From Eutypella sp. D-1 (taxonomy: Eukaryota > Ascomycota > Sordariomycetes > Xylariales > Diatrypaceae): a stretch of DNA of 64,000 bases. The notes beneath the pieces were generated by a model. That model saw only the letters and a program-made list of their open reading frames with translations. It was not told the DNA's origin and made no database searches. Positions 22,624 to 32,195 of the stretch are shown piece after piece (position 1 is the first letter of the stretch; the number at the start of each line of letters is the position of its first letter). The stretch spans positions 1 through 64,000 of the forward strand of contig JAJTTP010000012.1 in the NCBI GenBank assembly GCA_023313575.1, in the 5' to 3' direction. Made by a program: the position numbers and the translations under genes.

Positions 22624-25227
22624 TTAACGCGTTGCAAAATCCGGGTCATGAAACTCATGATACCCGGATCCTACCTCCGTCGACTCGCCACCGTTCGGAA
22701 GGGAGACGATAGCACGAGTGTTGGGTGGGACGGAGACCTCTAGATGGAAACCGTCATCGGCGATCCGCCATCGAGACTCAACCTCACCGTAGGGGCTTAT
22801 AAACCTCGCATTAGATTCCGTGATGCCGCCACCAGGGATGGGTGCGACGGAGATCTTCTTCCAGCCGGGCGCTGCGGGCGCGAGACCCCCGATCACTTGG
22901 TGCATCCAGTCTGCGACGGCGCCGAATGCGTAATGGTTAAAGCTTGTCATACCGCTGTCGTTCATGCTCCCATCGGAGAGGAGGCTGTCCCAGCGTTCCC
23001 ATGTCGTTGTCGCGTTCATCACTACCTGGTAGAGCCACGAAGGGACTTTAGTTTGCAGAAGCATCGCGTAGAAGTCCTCCGTTGCGCCGATGTCGCGCAG
23101 CGCGAAGCCCAAGGGCGGTGTTCCTGCGAACCCCGTGCCCACGAGGTAATCGTTATCCTTGATGATGGCGCGTAGGGCCTCACCGGCATTGTCATGGGCC
23201 GTTTCTGACGGAAGCAAGCCGAAGCCGATGGAAAGAGCGTAGGCTGTCTGTGTACGGTTTATTGGCCTATCTTCGGAGTCTAGCCAGGCGGCCTGGAACT
23301 CTCGCTTCAGCTCCGTATGTTGGCGCTTGTACTGTTCGACGAGATCATCATCCCCGAGGGCCCCAGCCGCTTCTGATAAAATCTCTGTCATGCGAATCAA
23401 GTACGCGTCGGCTACTAGGTGGCGCGGGGTGGTGGCATCTCCGGGCGAGTCCGGTGGCGCTTTCGGATCCAACCAGTCGCCATACTGGAACGAGGAACGA
23501 TCCCACAAACCCACGTCATTTCTTGGCAGCCCGATGTCTATCCAGGCACGAGATTGAGGATACTGTTCTTCGAGCATGTGAAGGTCGCCATATGCATGGT
23601 ACGTGTTCCATGGGTTACCAACCACCACATCGCCCCAGACGGCGGTGGGGTGGACCGGGAAGTCTTGAGGGACGACAGGTACGAAATCTGGTGGAACCAT
23701 GGTTCCACCCCGCTGCATCTCAGACCAGACATCGCGATGCCACCCACGCCAGAACCCCGCGGTGTTGTAGAGGTAGTTCGCTGTCGGTCCAAAGGCGTGG
23801 GCATCACCTGTCCACCCTAAGCGTTCGTCGCGCTGCGGGCAATCGGTGGGCACAGAAAGGAAGTTGCCCTTCATGGACCACCGAACGTTCTCATGGAACT
23901 TGTTCAGGAGCTCGTTTGAAGTTTTTAGCCAGCCGGTCTGCTCCATGTCGCTATGTACCACGATCGCTTTGATGGAATCCAAAGTCAGCGGGCTTTCGTC
24001 GGGCCACCCAGTGACCTGAACGAACCTAAATCCGTGATAAGTGAATTTGGGCTCCCAGTTCTGTGCTCCATTTCCGTGCAGGATAATGGTGTCTCTCTGA
24101 GCTGCTGTCCTTAGGGGTTCTATCCCGAGTTCGCCATCGACAACCACTTCTGCATGCCGGAAAGTAACATTGGTACCTGCAGGGCCCTCGACGGTCACGT
24201 TGAGCCAGCCGACCAGGTTTTGGCCGAAGTCAATTAGAGTCTTGTTAGTTCGTGACTTGAAGATCCTCTTCGCGCTGATTTCTTCGACCTTCTTAATTGG
24301 CTCGCCGTCTAGTGGGACGAGTTCGCCTCCTGGTAGTTCTAGCTCTTTGACAGACAGCCAGTCGCTACTGTCGAATGAAGGAGTGGACCAACCATCGATA
24401 TCAGCTTCAAGTCGAGAGTCATATATTTCCCCGTCGTAGATATCCGATACTTGGATGGGACCTGTACCCGCCTTCCATGATGGGTCGGTCTTGACTTCGA
24501 CAACACTCCCATCCTGAAGTGTCACTCTTAGTAGCGCGAGGACCCCTATCGTATCACCCCAGACATGGCGCGCCTCTTCGAACCCAAGTCGGCCAGCGTA
24601 CCACCCCTCGCCTACCACGACGCCGACCGCATTCTCACCGCTCTTGACAATATCTGTGACATCGTACGTGTCGTACACATGTCGAAAGCCGTATGATTGC
24701 CAGCCAGGCGACAGTACGTTGTCTCCAACCCTGTTTCCATTGATTTCCGCCTCGTAGAGTCCTAACCCTGTGATGTACAGCCGGGCGGATGCAATATCCG
24801 AATCCACGGTGAAGTCCTTTCTGAACAGAACCGGTCTCTTAGGGCCATCGGGATCATTGTCGGCTTCAGCTCCGATAGGCACAGCACCGGACCAGTCGTC
24901 CGCGGCCAGAAGACCGGCCTCAACGGTAACCCAATCGGACCACGGGGTAGACGTCTGCTCTTCGGCTCCGTGAGCTCGGGCTCGGACACTCGCTTGTTCA
25001 CTAGCCTTTAAGGGAGCCTCGGGCCACGGCACCAAAATAGATTGGGACGAGTCGTGATTGTACGTATGAGAGTCGCCCTCACCGCGCACAATCTCAATCT
25101 CATACGCGGTCTGCTCCCAAACCGAAGCGTTACCCGCGAATCTCCAGGAGACTCGTGGCTTGGTCTCGGCAATACCAAGCGCCTGACGATGGTGCTCAAA
25201 CGTCACTTGGGATATGGAAACGGCCAT
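22624..25227 (-). CDS. GH78 alpha-L-rhamnosidase, intracellular type
   Basis: One uninterrupted exon. I choose the ATG at 25227 (MAVSISQVTFEHH), giving 867 residues; an in-frame ATG at 25278 would add 17. The chosen start fits the family, and a TATA box lies at 25290-25300, only 12 nt from the outer ATG. GH78 enzymes release terminal L-rhamnose from flavonoid glycosides and pectic side chains by inversion. Seen in order: an N-terminal beta domain (KPRVSWRF), the rhamnosidase-N domain (RPVLFRKDF, YITGLGLYEAEING), the concanavalin-like domain (LIDFGQNLVGWL), and the (alpha/alpha)6 barrel with DCPQRDERLGWTGDA at about 462-476, carrying the acidic catalytic region, then NHYAFGAVADW. No signal peptide, so it is probably cytosolic. 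The length is usual for bacterial-type GH78 in fungi. Confidence 0.93.
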   Translation of the reverse strand: MAVSISQVTFEHHRQALGIAETKPRVSWRFAGNASVWEQTAYEIEIVRGEGDSHTYNHDSSQSILVPWPEAPLKASEQASVRARAHGAEEQTSTPWSDWVTVEAGLLAADDWSGAVPIGAEADNDPDGPKRPVLFRKDFTVDSDIASARLYITGLGLYEAEINGNRVGDNVLSPGWQSYGFRHVYDTYDVTDIVKSGENAVGVVVGEGWYAGRLGFEEARHVWGDTIGVLALLRVTLQDGSVVEVKTDPSWKAGTGPIQVSDIYDGEIYDSRLEADIDGWSTPSFDSSDWLSVKELELPGGELVPLDGEPIKKVEEISAKRIFKSRTNKTLIDFGQNLVGWLNVTVEGPAGTNVTFRHAEVVVDGELGIEPLRTAAQRDTIILHGNGAQNWEPKFTYHGFRFVQVTGWPDESPLTLDSIKAIVVHSDMEQTGWLKTSNELLNKFHENVRWSMKGNFLSVPTDCPQRDERLGWTGDAHAFGPTANYLYNTAGFWRGWHRDVWSEMQRGGTMVPPDFVPVVPQDFPVHPTAVWGDVVVGNPWNTYHAYGDLHMLEEQYPQSRAWIDIGLPRNDVGLWDRSSFQYGDWLDPKAPPDSPGDATTPRHLVADAYLIRMTEILSEAAGALGDDDLVEQYKRQHTELKREFQAAWLDSEDRPINRTQTAYALSIGFGLLPSETAHDNAGEALRAIIKDNDYLVGTGFAGTPPLGFALRDIGATEDFYAMLLQTKVPSWLYQVVMNATTTWERWDSLLSDGSMNDSGMTSFNHYAFGAVADWMHQVIGGLAPAAPGWKKISVAPIPGGGITESNARFISPYGEVESRWRIADDGFHLEVSVPPNTRAIVSLPNGGESTEVGSGYHEFHDPDFATR

Positions 25228-25289
25228 GGTGATGCTTTTACTGGTGTTGGACCTTCGGTCCGCTATAATTGCGGCCATCGTTCTGTTGT

Positions 25290-25300
25290 CCTTTTATATA
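25290..25300 (-). promoter_or_regulatory. TATA box of the rhamnosidase gene
   Basis: TATATAAAAGG on the minus strand, 63 nt upstream of the ATG at 25227. It argues against the outer ATG at 25278, which would leave only 12 nt. Confidence 0.5.
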
Positions 25301-26229
25301 CATATACCCCAAACCTGCTACGCCTCTTCGCTACGCCGCTTCGGAACTGATTAACCCGCCCGGCAAGGTTATCAAGCTATCATAAGGTTGCATCACAGGT
25401 GTAGCCGAGGCTTGTGATGAAGGCTGGAACGAGGTATACTGTGCTGTCATAGAGTGTTGTCATGGCCAATCGTCGCTATAACCACGTCGTGTAGAAGATC
25501 GGCGCGAGTAGTTGTTGCTTATTCGGTGTTCATTACCCCGTCGGCGCAAGAGGGCACACTCTGCAAGTATCTTAAGATCGACCCACGGGATCTGCTGCAT
25601 GCATTATGAACTATGAGGTACACGCATCACGGAGAATAGGGCGAAGATGTGCAGCATAGCAACCAGACTCTCAGCCGATAAACCCCGCATGCGGGGAGAA
25701 GTGGCAAGTCGGACGACAATCACGGCCGTTCCGCTGCACCTTCTCCGCAACAATGATGCCGAGCGTATGTGCCTTCCACGGCAGTTAAGAAGCTCCCGAT
25801 ACTAGCGCCATGCTTGTATTTGATCCTTGTTTGAATGCGATGTCGTGGAAGTCACGAAAGTTAGGTAGGTAGCGTGTTCCTCAAAGAGGAATTGCAGCCA
25901 GCTACTCCTTTCACCACGGCTCGCTATAGGTGGACTGTTTGGTGAGGCATGATGTCTCCATCCTAGACAACACGGACCGAAATTAATGTACCGAGGGAGA
26001 GCCCGAGAAACGTCGGCTATGATATGGCAAGGTAAGCGTACTTAATGTGTTTGCTGCGTGCTGTCAAAGCTGTACCGAAGTAAACGTGCTCCGAAGACTT
26101 AGCCAAGGGGTTAGGGCACGCTAAGTTGGAGAGCGTAGCGGTCATGACTTCCGTTTTCAATTCCCCATGTAATGAACATCCACGGTTCAAACAAGAGAAG
26201 AAAGTGCCTTCGGCCATGTGAGGGTAGAA
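25301..26229. other. Gene-free stretch, 0.9 kb
   Basis: Holds the upstream region of the rhamnosidase gene and the 3' side of the 2EXR gene. A short frame at 26017-26217 has no features. A GCATGC-type palindrome, CCCGCATGCGGGG, occurs near 25684-25697 and may bind a regulator, which is speculation. Confidence 0.4.
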
Positions 26230-26973
26230 CTATGCCGATGTTACAAGTGCATTGGGCCCTTTTCGAAAGCCCAGGTTCATCACCCTCACCCGGACGTCAT
26301 CAATCACCAACCAGCCATCCTCGAACCGGCCGTTCTTGGACCCGCTAAACATCACCCGCCAGAGCGGTTCCCAACCCCCGTAATTTTCCAAGACGCACTC
26401 GCCATTCCGGAAATCAGCGGGCGGGAGTAACTCCGCGTACATGAGCAAGACCAGCTGCTCCATGCCGCCAAGCAACTCCTCCGTTAGAAAGTGCAAGATA
26501 GTCCGCGATATGACGAAGAACTCCAACTGTCCGACCCAGTTATTGAAGCCGATCCCCACACGCTTCGGTATTCTCGATGATGGGTCGTGTCTTCGGATGT
26601 CGTAGAGAAGTTCAACGACAGGGTCATGGCTTCCCAACGCGACGATGGTGTCCAACTCCGGATTCAAGTGCAAGATTCGCTGCATGTTCCCCCTTGCGCC
26701 GACGGGCATAGGTACGGCATAATGCGAAAGGGCTTCAAGCCGTGATTCGGGGCAGGCGGACAACGCTGGGTGATTAGCGCAATTTGACTGCCAAACCAGA
26801 GGACTACCATTAGTTGATTGGTTAGGTTGGCTGGGATACATAGCGCGCTGGTGGAACACTAAGACACGGCGATGGAATGAACATCGCCAAATTTCGAGTC
26901 GTAACTCTACCGGCAGAGCTGTAAATAGATGGAAGCTAGACAGTGGGGTTGAAGCTTCCATTGTCAATTCCAT
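26230..26973 (-). CDS. 2EXR-domain protein, full length
   Basis: Single exon, 247 residues. FHLFTALPVELRLEIWRCSF at about residues 14-33 is the F-box-like 2EXR start. HPALSACPESRLEAL (about 70) is the second conserved block, and LNPELDTIVAL the typical third. Length and order agree with intact members, unlike the truncated copy at 3653. Methionine 5 is an alternative start. 2EXR proteins are abundant in filamentous ascomycetes, with no established activity. No signal peptide or membrane segment is seen. Confidence 0.82.
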   Translation of the reverse strand: MELTMEASTPLSSFHLFTALPVELRLEIWRCSFHRRVLVFHQRAMYPSQPNQSTNGSPLVWQSNCANHPALSACPESRLEALSHYAVPMPVGARGNMQRILHLNPELDTIVALGSHDPVVELLYDIRRHDPSSRIPKRVGIGFNNWVGQLEFFVISRTILHFLTEELLGGMEQLVLLMYAELLPPADFRNGECVLENYGGWEPLWRVMFSGSKNGRFEDGWLVIDDVRVRVMNLGFRKGPNALVTSA

Positions 26974-27682
26974 GTTGAACGTAAAAGTTGATGTTCAGGG
27001 GTAGAATTCTTGTCAATACTTGGCTTCAAAGGCTTGATGTCGCTCTTTGATTTGTTTGTTTTCCCGATCTGTCCGATCCACCTCTGGCTGTTAAGGGAGT
27101 AAGTCCAGGTACTATGTAATGGGGTGCTGGACCCCCGACCTTGATGGACTCTTCAGGTTCCCAGTGATTAGCCACCTTGTGGCGTTGCGTCCCCCGACCG
27201 TAATGCCAAGACAATAAGCCAGGATAACTTAGAACATTGGCCTGTACAGAGTACATTGGTTATACTGTAGGCACAACCTAAACCGGTCGGAGACTTCAAG
27301 ATGAGCTCTTGATATATACCCATCATGCTCTTGACTCTTCGCCCACCGCAGAAGTGTACGTTATTGGCAAAGTGAAGAGGTTCTCAGACTTCATATAATA
27401 TCGCTAGGCAATAGCTGGCTCTATTGAAGTCTAGAGTCACATTCAGTCGGCATTGTAACATCAAGTTCTTTGAGTTGATCAGAAAGTATTAAAAATAGCT
27501 TAGGACGCGATGCAGTTGCTTTCCTTCGCAACTAGCCTGCGTAAAGAGTCCTCAACACTGAGAGATATCACTATTTTTCTTCTACTCCCAGCTCGGCGAC
27601 TCTCTGCGGGGTAGGCCCTCTATGTCTCCCTTTTAGTCGGATTGTATATAAACAACATCGGGCTTCTACCTCGCGCAGATGT
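26974..27682. other. Gene-free stretch, 0.7 kb
   Basis: No supported gene. A minus-strand frame (27026-27256) lacks features. Confidence 0.45.
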
Positions 27683-27949
27683 TTAAGGGCAAGTGCACCA
27701 TAAACCTTTCTGATCAGCACTCTGGCTGCACTGACCTCCGACGCAGCCGTTGAAGCACTGATCCCAATCGCCGTAAGAACGCTCTTCGCATCTATGATCA
27801 TGTCAGCGGTATTATTCTGCGTGGCAACGCCATTCCTAGCTCGAATGTACTTACCCACGAGCAACGAGTGTTCCCTCAGTCGGTGCGGCGGCACCCAAGG
27901 TGGCAAGTGATGCCATGATAACAGTGAAGGCGGTCGTGCTGAACTGCAT
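27683..27949 (-). CDS. Small secreted cysteine-rich peptide with CS-alpha-beta (defensin-like) pattern
   Basis: Two exons: 27855-27949 and 27683-27791, joined across a 63-nt intron with a GTAAGT donor, CTGAC branch site and ATAG acceptor. The product is 67 residues. The first 22-23 form a clear signal peptide (hydrophobic core ending LATLGAAAP), and the second exon encodes a short cysteine domain ending at TAA. The six cysteines are spaced C-x10-C-x3-C-x4-C-x10-C-x1-C, containing the C-x3-C and C-x-C pairs of the cysteine-stabilised alpha-beta fold and a GxC just before the fourth cysteine. Plectasin-type fungal defensins have the same order but a longer third loop. It could be antimicrobial or an effector; activity is not shown by sequence. 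The exons are too short to appear as ordinary open frames. A TATA box lies 120 nt upstream. Confidence 0.72.
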
Positions 27950-28068
27950 TTTGACTGGTTTTCTGATATCGATCGGCGTCAAAGTTCGATGTTCAGGGTA
28001 GGGGAGACGGTTTCGTGAGATGACGCGATTGTCAGAACATTCTCACAAGCTATGTGATTTAGTCTCGT

Positions 28069-28076
28069 CTTTTATA
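28069..28076 (-). promoter_or_regulatory. TATA box of the defensin-like peptide gene
   Basis: TATAAAAG on the minus strand, 120 nt upstream of the ATG at 27949. It supports this small gene being a real transcription unit. Confidence 0.5.
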
Positions 28077-28873
28077 TTGTCCAGTGGCAACTCATGTCGT
28101 GAGCTTTCGCGGCCTCGGTAGGCTATCGTTACGTGTCAGCCCTTGCCGTCATTATACATACATGCCTACCGATTACCACATCATTCACTATGTAACTTCT
28201 GAGTAGGATCATCTACTTTACTAAATCAGGAACCTAGTACGGTTGAAGCGAAGTTTCAATACACGGTGTATCCAACTGGCTTCCATCGTGGCAATTAATC
28301 TGCGCGTGCTGCATCCTAATATTTTACTATCTATACTCAAAAAAGAAACACGTTAACGCGCCACGCTTCCTATGTATCATCTACACTATATTAAGGGATA
28401 AGGAATTAAAAAAGCACCTGCTCTAGTGGGGTATGGAGTACAAGGTGCGGTGCTTGGCCTAAAAGTATAGCTAGAAACGAAATATTAGCTCCTAGGCTAT
28501 AAGCGTTTTAGGGGTGGCTGAGCATCATTCCATAGATCTGAACGGGATATTTATAGTAAGCCGAGTAAGAATAAAACATATGGTTGGTTGACCAACGGGT
28601 TGGTTAAACCTACGTAAATAGCTTATAATTATTGATCGAAGATCGATTTCTCAGCTTCCTTTTCAGCAACTCGGCCTGCTCTGAATACTTGCCTACTAAT
28701 AAGGCTGGCGAGCAGCGATGCTGATCGCATTCAATTGATTGGTTAGAATGAAACACCCGATAAACGAGGCTTAACTAATGAGTGATTGATGCCTGTTTTA
28801 GGAAGCGGGCCATCCTCCCCAACTACAACTACCTCACCCACACCGTTTAGCTCGTACACGCACCCTATTCACA
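28077..28873. other. Divergent intergenic region
   Basis: About 0.8 kb between the peptide gene (minus strand) and the ankyrin gene (plus strand). No frame, repeat or RNA gene identified. Confidence 0.45.
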
Positions 28874-31480
28874 ATGGCGGATATCATGGCCTCAACAGGA
28901 ATAACATTCCTTCCTGTTGAACTTGTACAGCTGATCGCCGAGCATCTCCTACCAGCTGGCTTGTCCGCTTTGGCCAGGGCATCTCATTCGTTTTACGCCA
29001 TTTTGAACCCAATTTTGTATGCTCGCGCCCCCCAGACTCATCCAAACTTGGGTCTCTGGGCAACAGCAAACAACCAATTTCGAACGTTAAAATTGGGCCT
29101 CGAGGCAGGCATCAATCCTAACCTCTATTGGCAAAGCATGTACTGGAATGCTACGGAGGAGAGTCCCGAAATCCCCGCCCGGGATTTTTATGGCACATCC
29201 CAGTCCCTAGTGATGCAGTTTCACTGGACGGCTCTCCATATCGCTGCCTCGGAGGGTCGTGATGGATTGCTGCAACTTCTACTTGAAAAGGGTGCTTACC
29301 CATACCTCATGTCCCACGCGGTGTTTATATCGCCCTTTACCGATGGGGAGAGATTAGTCGAAGGGGGAGAGCCTCTGCATCTTGCCATCCTTCACGACCA
29401 TGCGCTTTGCGTAGATCTACTGTTGCGTGGTGGGGCGTCAATTTACCTCCAATGGATAGACAGACCCCCGAGAGGATGTTTAGATGGCATGACCGCGTTG
29501 GCTGCAGCTTGTCGATATGGGTCCTTCGCTGTCGCGCGGCTAATCGTGGAGAAGCGCTATGAGGAGGACATCAACGTCCAAGACCATACGGGCTATACGC
29601 CCGTGACATACGCATTTATATATGAAAATTGGCAGTGCTTTGACTGGCTAATATCCCTGAATGCGGATGTTAATATAAATCCACGAACTGGGGAATCGAT
29701 GTTGATACGTGCGTGTCGAGAAAATCGCTTCAGAGATGCACTCCGTCTTATCGATCTTGGTGTTGATGTCACCGCTCAGAAAACGGGCGACCAATATCGG
29801 CCATTACATATCCTCTGCGAGCGACTTCGACCCGCTGAAGAACATACCACGTCGCAGGGCAGGTCCATAATCGACACTGCGTTATGCCTCATAGATACAT
29901 TACTCGAGAAGGGAACCGACATTGAGGCTCGTGGAATTAGGCTCAACCACCACCGGGTAGGTGACATTGGCAGGACACCCCTCGGGGTCGCAGCACGAGA
30001 AAATAACATTTTCGCGGCGAAACATCTTCTATCGAAAGGTGCGGAACTGCACGCGCTACAGGAACGTGGCGCCTCTGTTCTGATGTTAGCGTGTATCAAT
30101 GAATATCGTCTGCCAAACACAAGCATGGTCAAGATGCTAATCAATGCTGGAGCCGATGTCACTCAATCTAGCCGTAATTACGGCACCGCGTTGGAAAAGG
30201 CCTGCTTACTGGACACAGATACGCCCGACAAGCTGGAGGTTATTGAGATCCTTTTGGATCATGGAGCATTGCCTCAGATACATGAGCATGAGCGACCGGT
30301 CTCGCCACTGACAGCCGCGTTCAGGGTAGGAGACGCGGCGGCTTGCGATTTGATGCTTAGAAGATCCTCCTCGTCACTGACCAAAGTGGATTTGTGGGCG
30401 ATGTTCCGCGCGTTTCTTCGGACACCTAATGACGATTGCCTCAAGCTCCTTCTTGATGCCGACAATGAAGGATGGATTTGCAGCCATGAATCATCAGTCT
30501 ATCAGCTGCTCAGGGCGCTCGCTAATATGACGGCACGGAAGGTGCTCTTTAAGCCTAAACCTGTCATTCCTCCTCCAGAACTGGCTTTTCATCTTCTCGA
30601 CCGGGGCGCCCCTTGCAGTTATAAAGATGAACTGGGCGATACCGTTTTGACGCTTGCCTTGAGGCAAAGGTGTTCCCCAGACTTGTTGCGGAAGTTACTT
30701 GAACTTGGCGCCGACCCAAACCAAGGTCAATGTCGGGAAAGGGCGCCGCTATCGATTGCGGTCCGCTTGCCAGCTATAGAGGGGCAGTACGACTGCGTGA
30801 AGTCGCTGCTTGACGCCGGCGCAAAGGGCATCCACCAACGCTTTCGGGGCACGGGCGATAGTGTATTCGTGGTGGCAACTGCCAATCCTGCAGGATCTGT
30901 CGAAACGCTCGGACTGCTTTTAGAGCGGGAACCCTTGAATATCCACCCCAAAGCGCCGATCAGCAATATGCTAGGGGCGGCGTTCCGATACGGAAGGAAC
31001 GGTGTCGTTCGAGCGATCGTCGATTCCTGCAAGAGTGAAGAGCTCAAGATTAAAATAAATGCAAATGAGCACCTACATACCCTGCTAGATGAGTTCCACG
31101 GCAATGCCGTGGATATTGTTCCGACTGTACATCTCTTGGACGAGTGGTTTTCCTGTCTTCGTTACCTGCTCGACCTGGGCGCGAACATTAATACCCGGGG
31201 CAAATGGATGTCGGGGTGGCAGATCATCTCTACTGCACGTATTAAAGAGGTCTCCATCGAAGCGTTGCTACCTCATGAGCGCGTCAATGTTTTTTTTCGG
31301 CGAGGCATCGCCGAATGCTTCCATCAGATCATCGATATGGAGCCCTACGTGTCTTTTTCTGTGGGTGGCCCCCCTTGCATGACGATCTGGTCTGAAAGCC
31401 TCTGCTATTACTACAGCCCCACAACCACGATATCACAGATCGGTGAACGCGCCTTCGAAGCAGATCGCCAGAGGGGTTGA
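28874..31480 (+). CDS. F-box and ankyrin-repeat protein
   Basis: A single exon of 868 codons with ATG in the context CACAATGGCGG. An F-box-like N-terminus (FLPVELVQLIAEHLLPAGLS ... LNPILYARAP, about residues 13-53) is followed by about ten ankyrin-type repeats. The clearest are WTALHIAASEGRDGLLQLLL near 117, PLHLAILHDHALCVDLLLRG near 167, RTPLGVAARENNIFAAKHLL near 372, and DTVLTLALRQRCSPDLLRKLL near 593. F-box/ankyrin proteins of this layout are frequent in Pezizomycotina. They are thought to be SCF-type adaptors with a variable ankyrin surface, but no partner is known here. The C-terminal 150 residues are less regular. No introns or signal peptide. Confidence 0.9.
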   Translation: MADIMASTGITFLPVELVQLIAEHLLPAGLSALARASHSFYAILNPILYARAPQTHPNLGLWATANNQFRTLKLGLEAGINPNLYWQSMYWNATEESPEIPARDFYGTSQSLVMQFHWTALHIAASEGRDGLLQLLLEKGAYPYLMSHAVFISPFTDGERLVEGGEPLHLAILHDHALCVDLLLRGGASIYLQWIDRPPRGCLDGMTALAAACRYGSFAVARLIVEKRYEEDINVQDHTGYTPVTYAFIYENWQCFDWLISLNADVNINPRTGESMLIRACRENRFRDALRLIDLGVDVTAQKTGDQYRPLHILCERLRPAEEHTTSQGRSIIDTALCLIDTLLEKGTDIEARGIRLNHHRVGDIGRTPLGVAARENNIFAAKHLLSKGAELHALQERGASVLMLACINEYRLPNTSMVKMLINAGADVTQSSRNYGTALEKACLLDTDTPDKLEVIEILLDHGALPQIHEHERPVSPLTAAFRVGDAAACDLMLRRSSSSLTKVDLWAMFRAFLRTPNDDCLKLLLDADNEGWICSHESSVYQLLRALANMTARKVLFKPKPVIPPPELAFHLLDRGAPCSYKDELGDTVLTLALRQRCSPDLLRKLLELGADPNQGQCRERAPLSIAVRLPAIEGQYDCVKSLLDAGAKGIHQRFRGTGDSVFVVATANPAGSVETLGLLLEREPLNIHPKAPISNMLGAAFRYGRNGVVRAIVDSCKSEELKIKINANEHLHTLLDEFHGNAVDIVPTVHLLDEWFSCLRYLLDLGANINTRGKWMSGWQIISTARIKEVSIEALLPHERVNVFFRRGIAECFHQIIDMEPYVSFSVGGPPCMTIWSESLCYYYSPTTTISQIGERAFEADRQRG

Positions 31481-32195
31481 TATCGCGCTGAGTGAATGGT
31501 ACACATGAGATTCAAGCATGAAATGTCACATGATAGCCTCCTAGCTGAAGGGAGTATCACTATTTGCAAGGTGGGAGGCGTACTAGGTCATGGGAACAAT
31601 GAGAACGAGTAGATCTTCGGAGCTAGGGGAGCATGCAGGCCTAGCTCCGATCTCCTCCTAACCAAGGAGCGGCCAACTGTAATAGGTGGCAATCTCCTGC
31701 GGGGATCACAAATTCACCACCATTTGATACACCACTTTTGCTTGAAAGATAACACATATGATCTGAGATTATTGATTGTATATATAAAATTCTCCATGTA
31801 TTTTGATCATTTATGATGGGTTCATCGCTTAATCCGTCTTTGTTCCATCCTAGCATGTTTGAGATCGATAACCAAAGGTAACCAAAGGCAATCAAATCAT
31901 TCTCGATACACCTGCCTCAGACCTAGCCAAAATTATGGCGAGCAAATAGGAATACGTGATAGTTTCTCGAGATATATTGGAGTCATAGACTCAGAGAGAG
32001 CGTAACATTTGCGATTAGTCTCGCAGGGAGTGACTATTTCAGATTTTTAGGTGTTGAACAACTCAGTTTCCTCGAGATGGCCAGGACTCGGGGGGACTTC
32101 TCCTGTTTCCCAGGTTTTTGGCTCGTCTCCTACACTGAACTCGATTGTTCCACCGTTTAACATAAGGTCGTCATGATTGAACCACTACATACCAG
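31481..32195. other. Convergent intergenic region
   Basis: About 0.7 kb between the 3' ends of the ankyrin and GH92 genes. A minus-strand frame at 31641-31895 has no features. Otherwise nothing is evident. Confidence 0.45.

Noticed and set aside
23250..23972. 240-codon frame on the + strand inside the rhamnosidase gene, and other + strand frames at 22744-23175 and 23419-23820
   Set aside because: All lie antisense to a long, well-supported GH78 coding region with GC-rich codons, which produces such shadow frames. Their sequences show no motif.
27571..27906. 111-codon minus-strand frame overlapping the peptide gene
   Set aside because: It reads through the intron of the defensin-like gene in another frame, lacks a signal peptide and has no cysteine pattern.
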